56,003 bases of DNA, from contig JAAUZI010000016.1 of the NCBI GenBank assembly GCA_014804645.1, positions 1-56,003 of the forward strand, given 5' to 3'. Shown in pieces: positions 53,875 to 56,003 of the stretch. The first letter of the stretch is position 1. Each line of letters starts with the position of its first letter. The notes beneath the pieces were generated by a model that made no database searches, was not told the DNA's origin, and saw only the letters and a list, made by a program, of their open reading frames with translations. The DNA is from Lachnospiraceae bacterium. GTDB taxonomy: Bacteria; Bacillota; Clostridia; Lachnospirales; Lachnospiraceae. A program made the position numbers and the translations under genes.

Positions 53875-54432
53875 ATGATATATTTGTTGATGGTAGATAC
53901 ACTGGAGGACAAGGGAAAATTTGCCACCCTTTATGAAAAATATAGATATTTGATGAGGAAGGTTGCGTTGGATATACTCCATGATTATTTTTTGGCAGAG
54001 GATGCAGTGCATAATGCGTTTATTAATTTGGCAATGCATATGGATAATATAGGGGAACCAGAAAGTCTGCAGACTAAGAGGTATTTAGTAACGATTGTTA
54101 AAAATGCAGCCATTGATATCTATAGAAAGAAAACTGTACAGATGCAGAAGGAAATATATATGGATGAATTGGGGGAAGAAAACCAGCCAATGGCTTATAT
54201 GGAAACAGATTTGGATAATGATGTACTGGACGTCTTAAAAAAACTGCCTGTAAAGTACAGGGATATCTTTCTGATGAAATATTCAGCGAATCTGGAAAAT
54301 AGTGAAATTGCAAAATTATGTGGAATTCAGGAGGGCACAGTGAGGCAACGGATAGCCAGAGGGAAAAAATTAATTGAGGATGCGTTGCAGAAATTGGAGG
54401 AAAACGGACATGAAAAAAATAAGCGTGACTGA
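53875..54432 (+). CDS. Sigma-70 family RNA polymerase sigma factor (ECF-like)
   Basis: The ATG at 53875 has AGGAA about 9 nt upstream; the longer frame includes the promoter. The 185-residue product has region 2 (LRKVALDILHDYFLAEDAVHNAFINLAMHMDN, then KRYLVTIVKNAAIDIYRKK) and region 4 (LKKLPVKYRDIFLMKYSANLENSEIAKLCGIQEGTVRQRIARGKKLIEDAL), with a short linker, as in ECF sigmas. It ends within the anti-sigma gene (23-nt overlap). It probably transcribes from the two promoters described, including its own. Confidence 0.9.
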   Translation: MIYLLMVDTLEDKGKFATLYEKYRYLMRKVALDILHDYFLAEDAVHNAFINLAMHMDNIGEPESLQTKRYLVTIVKNAAIDIYRKKTVQMQKEIYMDELGEENQPMAYMETDLDNDVLDVLKKLPVKYRDIFLMKYSANLENSEIAKLCGIQEGTVRQRIARGKKLIEDALQKLEENGHEKNKRD

Positions 54433-55096
54433 CGAATGGCTGTACAAATATATGCCGGTGATTGATGCAGCAATTATAAGGGAACTTGAGAATGAGATAG
54501 ATTATGAGTATCCGTTTACAAGCAGGTTTGAACATCGGATGAAAAAACTGATAAGGCGAGAAGCGCATCCGTGGATAGGCGCATTTTACAGGTTGTCTAA
54601 GAAGGCTGCTATCTTATTTGCATGTGTGATAAGTACATTATTTGTAATAACAATGAGTGTGCAGGCATATAGAATCAGGTTTTTTGAGTCGGTTAAGTCC
54701 ATTTGGGAAGACTCCGTGTTATATTCTTATTCTGTGGATCAGGATCAGGGCATTATCCAGTGTAATGAACCCAGATTTATTCCAGAAGGATATCAGGAGA
54801 CGGAGAGGATTTTTTCGAACTATTTGTTCAATATAACATACACAAACGAAAATGGGGATATGGTTACATGGGACCAGATGCTGGTTCAGGATGGGGGAAA
54901 ATTTATTGCGGATATAGAATACGACCAGCAGATAATGAAAGAGGTTAATGGGAAGAATATTGTTATTTCGCTGTATCCAAATGGGTTTGTATATGCGTAT
55001 TGTGAGTATGGCGAATATGCCTATTTATTAACGGCAGACAATCTGAGTATTGACGAAGTATGCCTGATATTTTACAGCATTGATGCAGGAAGATAA
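54410..55096 (+). CDS. Membrane-anchored anti-sigma factor (DUF4367-like)
   Basis: The start at 54410 (MKKISVTDEWLYKYMPVID) overlaps the sigma gene by 23 nt. The 228-residue product has a cytoplasmic N-terminal region (1-70), one membrane helix (AAILFACVISTLFVITMSVQAY, about 65-87) and an extracellular domain with RFIPEGYQETERIFSNYLFNITYTN, the pattern of DUF4367 domains in anti-sigma factors. It should hold the sigma inactive until an external signal. Confidence 0.85.
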   Translation: MKKISVTDEWLYKYMPVIDAAIIRELENEIDYEYPFTSRFEHRMKKLIRREAHPWIGAFYRLSKKAAILFACVISTLFVITMSVQAYRIRFFESVKSIWEDSVLYSYSVDQDQGIIQCNEPRFIPEGYQETERIFSNYLFNITYTNENGDMVTWDQMLVQDGGKFIADIEYDQQIMKEVNGKNIVISLYPNGFVYAYCEYGEYAYLLTADNLSIDEVCLIFYSIDAGR

Positions 55097-55121
55097 AAAT
55101 TTGAAAAATTTTTCTAAAAGT

Positions 55122-55151
55122 TGTAACAAACAGGTATGCTCATTTCGTTAT
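55122..55151 (+). promoter_or_regulatory. Second copy of the sigma promoter
   Basis: TGTAAC (55122-55127), 18 bp, CGTTAT (55146-55151), identical boxes and spacing to the sigma gene promoter. It precedes the gene at 55297. A short frame after AAAGGAGG at 55161 (start TTG 55178, 14 codons) may encode a leader peptide. Confidence 0.7.
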
Positions 55152-55296
55152 TGTCTATTGAAAGGAGGAATTTGCCATTGAAATTCCTTTTAAGACTGAA
55201 ATTAGTGTATTTGATTTATTAACCTTGCGGTGGTTGAGCCTGATCTGAACATATAAAGTTAGATACTACCGCTGTAGTTTAGGAGGACATTGTCGT

Positions 55297-56003
55297 ATGG
55301 ATGTAGGAAATGTTCAAGTTAACGTATTTGGCTTGGATAATACGAACCGGCTGGCAGAGAAAGGGATAAACAGTCATGATGATTTAGTTAAAAGAGTTAG
55401 AGACACCTTTACACCAACGAGGGATACTTTTGAAAGAATGGCGGAACAGGCATGGAGTGTGTGTGACTGTTATACCAATTATCAGATTACAACTCCCATG
55501 CCTGAATATCTGTTCGGGGATCCTTTTGGGTATGACATGCAGAAAGATATTGGAAAGCATATGAGTGATTATTATGCTGGCAGGATGAGCAATGATGAAT
55601 TAGATCAGTATTTTAACTCTTGTTGTACTGAAATGCGAAAATATCAGGCACAACAGCATCAGTCATCAGGTAACATAGACGAGGACAATAGGAAAATTAT
55701 CAGCCAAGTATATGAAATTTTTGCCAAAGAAAATGCCAGGGCAGCCAGAAGGGCAAACTATGACGAAGGTGCAAAGATTAATGCAGATTATGGTTATAGG
55801 AATTATGACTGGGTTTACTATAATGCGGATTATTATTATCAGTGTGCTGACGTCAAGGGTGCTCTGGGAACCATGGCAAATGAGATTGCTCGGAAGTGGG
55901 GCATAGACTCCATTGATACGGAAGAAATAGAAAAAAATTCTGATTTGACACTTGATGGTGGATTCGATTTTAACAGTAGTTGGAATTTTACCTATCGAAA
56001 TCA
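55297..56003 (+). CDS. Unidentified protein, partial (window end)
   Basis: An ATG with AGGAGG about 10 nt upstream opens a frame with no stop before the end of the window (235 codons visible). The sequence is hydrophilic, rich in Tyr, Asp and Asn, with NVQVNVFGLDNTNRLAEKGI near the start, repeated Tyr clusters (NADYGYRNYDWVYYNADYYY) and no signal peptide or membrane helix. I do not recognise it. Its position behind the second sigma promoter suggests it is a target of the sigma factor. The C-terminus is cut by the window edge. Confidence 0.7.
   Translation, partial: MDVGNVQVNVFGLDNTNRLAEKGINSHDDLVKRVRDTFTPTRDTFERMAEQAWSVCDCYTNYQITTPMPEYLFGDPFGYDMQKDIGKHMSDYYAGRMSNDELDQYFNSCCTEMRKYQAQQHQSSGNIDEDNRKIISQVYEIFAKENARAARRANYDEGAKINADYGYRNYDWVYYNADYYYQCADVKGALGTMANEIARKWGIDSIDTEEIEKNSDLTLDGGFDFNSSWNFTYRN

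Noticed and set aside
55177..55251. Short gene starting at ATT 55177 downstream of the second sigma promoter
   Set aside because: Needs a rare ATT start and shows no motif. Only the possible 14-codon leader in another frame is mentioned.

Overview
The window looks like a chromosome segment of a low-GC Gram-positive anaerobe, most likely a Lachnospiraceae-type Clostridia (Clostridium cluster XIVa). The folate operon order, the Gx-transporter/NusG-II/ApbE trio, PPDK, the DUF815 ATPase, the DUF5050 protein and the many GntR-ABC and LytTR/GHKL modules all fit this. No rRNA, tRNA or CRISPR array was found.

Region 1 (about 1-25.6 kb) is GC-richer core genome: a small PH-like protein; a putative ABC-transporter-family membrane protein; the folate operon folC-folE-HD hydrolase-folP-folBK; a minus-strand Gx transporter and NusG-II protein divergent from an ApbE lipoprotein (resembling EetB/EetA/FmnB of flavin-based electron transfer); a DUF5050 protein; PheA; a DUF815 AAA+ ATPase; Ppx and Ppk1 (polyphosphate); an alkyltransferase-like protein; a 2H phosphoesterase; two GNATs; a RelB/YafQ toxin-antitoxin pair; Maf; two small acidic or zinc-ribbon proteins; a PHP phosphoesterase; an ABC-F ATPase; and pyruvate phosphate dikinase.

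Region 2 (25.6-45 kb) is a mosaic accessory region, visibly AT-rich in several patches. It holds a 244-bp MITE-like element with perfect 12-bp ends, a membrane beta-rich protein plus GNAT pair, a methyltransferase, a LysR remnant, a DUF4209/HEPN-like protein, three GntR/ABC-2 transporter modules in a row, an IS30 transposase, a HEPN-like plus AAA ATPase pair that looks like a defence module, an IS256 fragment, a broken FRG-domain gene and several decayed fragments.

Region 3 (45-56 kb) is a signalling block. It has two LytTR response regulator/GHKL kinase pairs around an ABC transporter, two lipoproteins, and an extracytoplasmic-function-like sigma factor with an anti-sigma partner. A large unidentified gene then runs off the window end.

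The most informative signals are regulatory. A pair of 13-bp direct repeats 21 bp apart lies before the ABC operon at 48.1 kb, and again, with the same distance to a -10-like box, before the ABC operon at 35.7 kb. There it is embedded in the scar of a deleted copy of the two-component module. A near-identical promoter (TGTAAC-18-CGTTAT) precedes both the sigma factor and the gene at the window end, which suggests an autoregulated sigma regulon.
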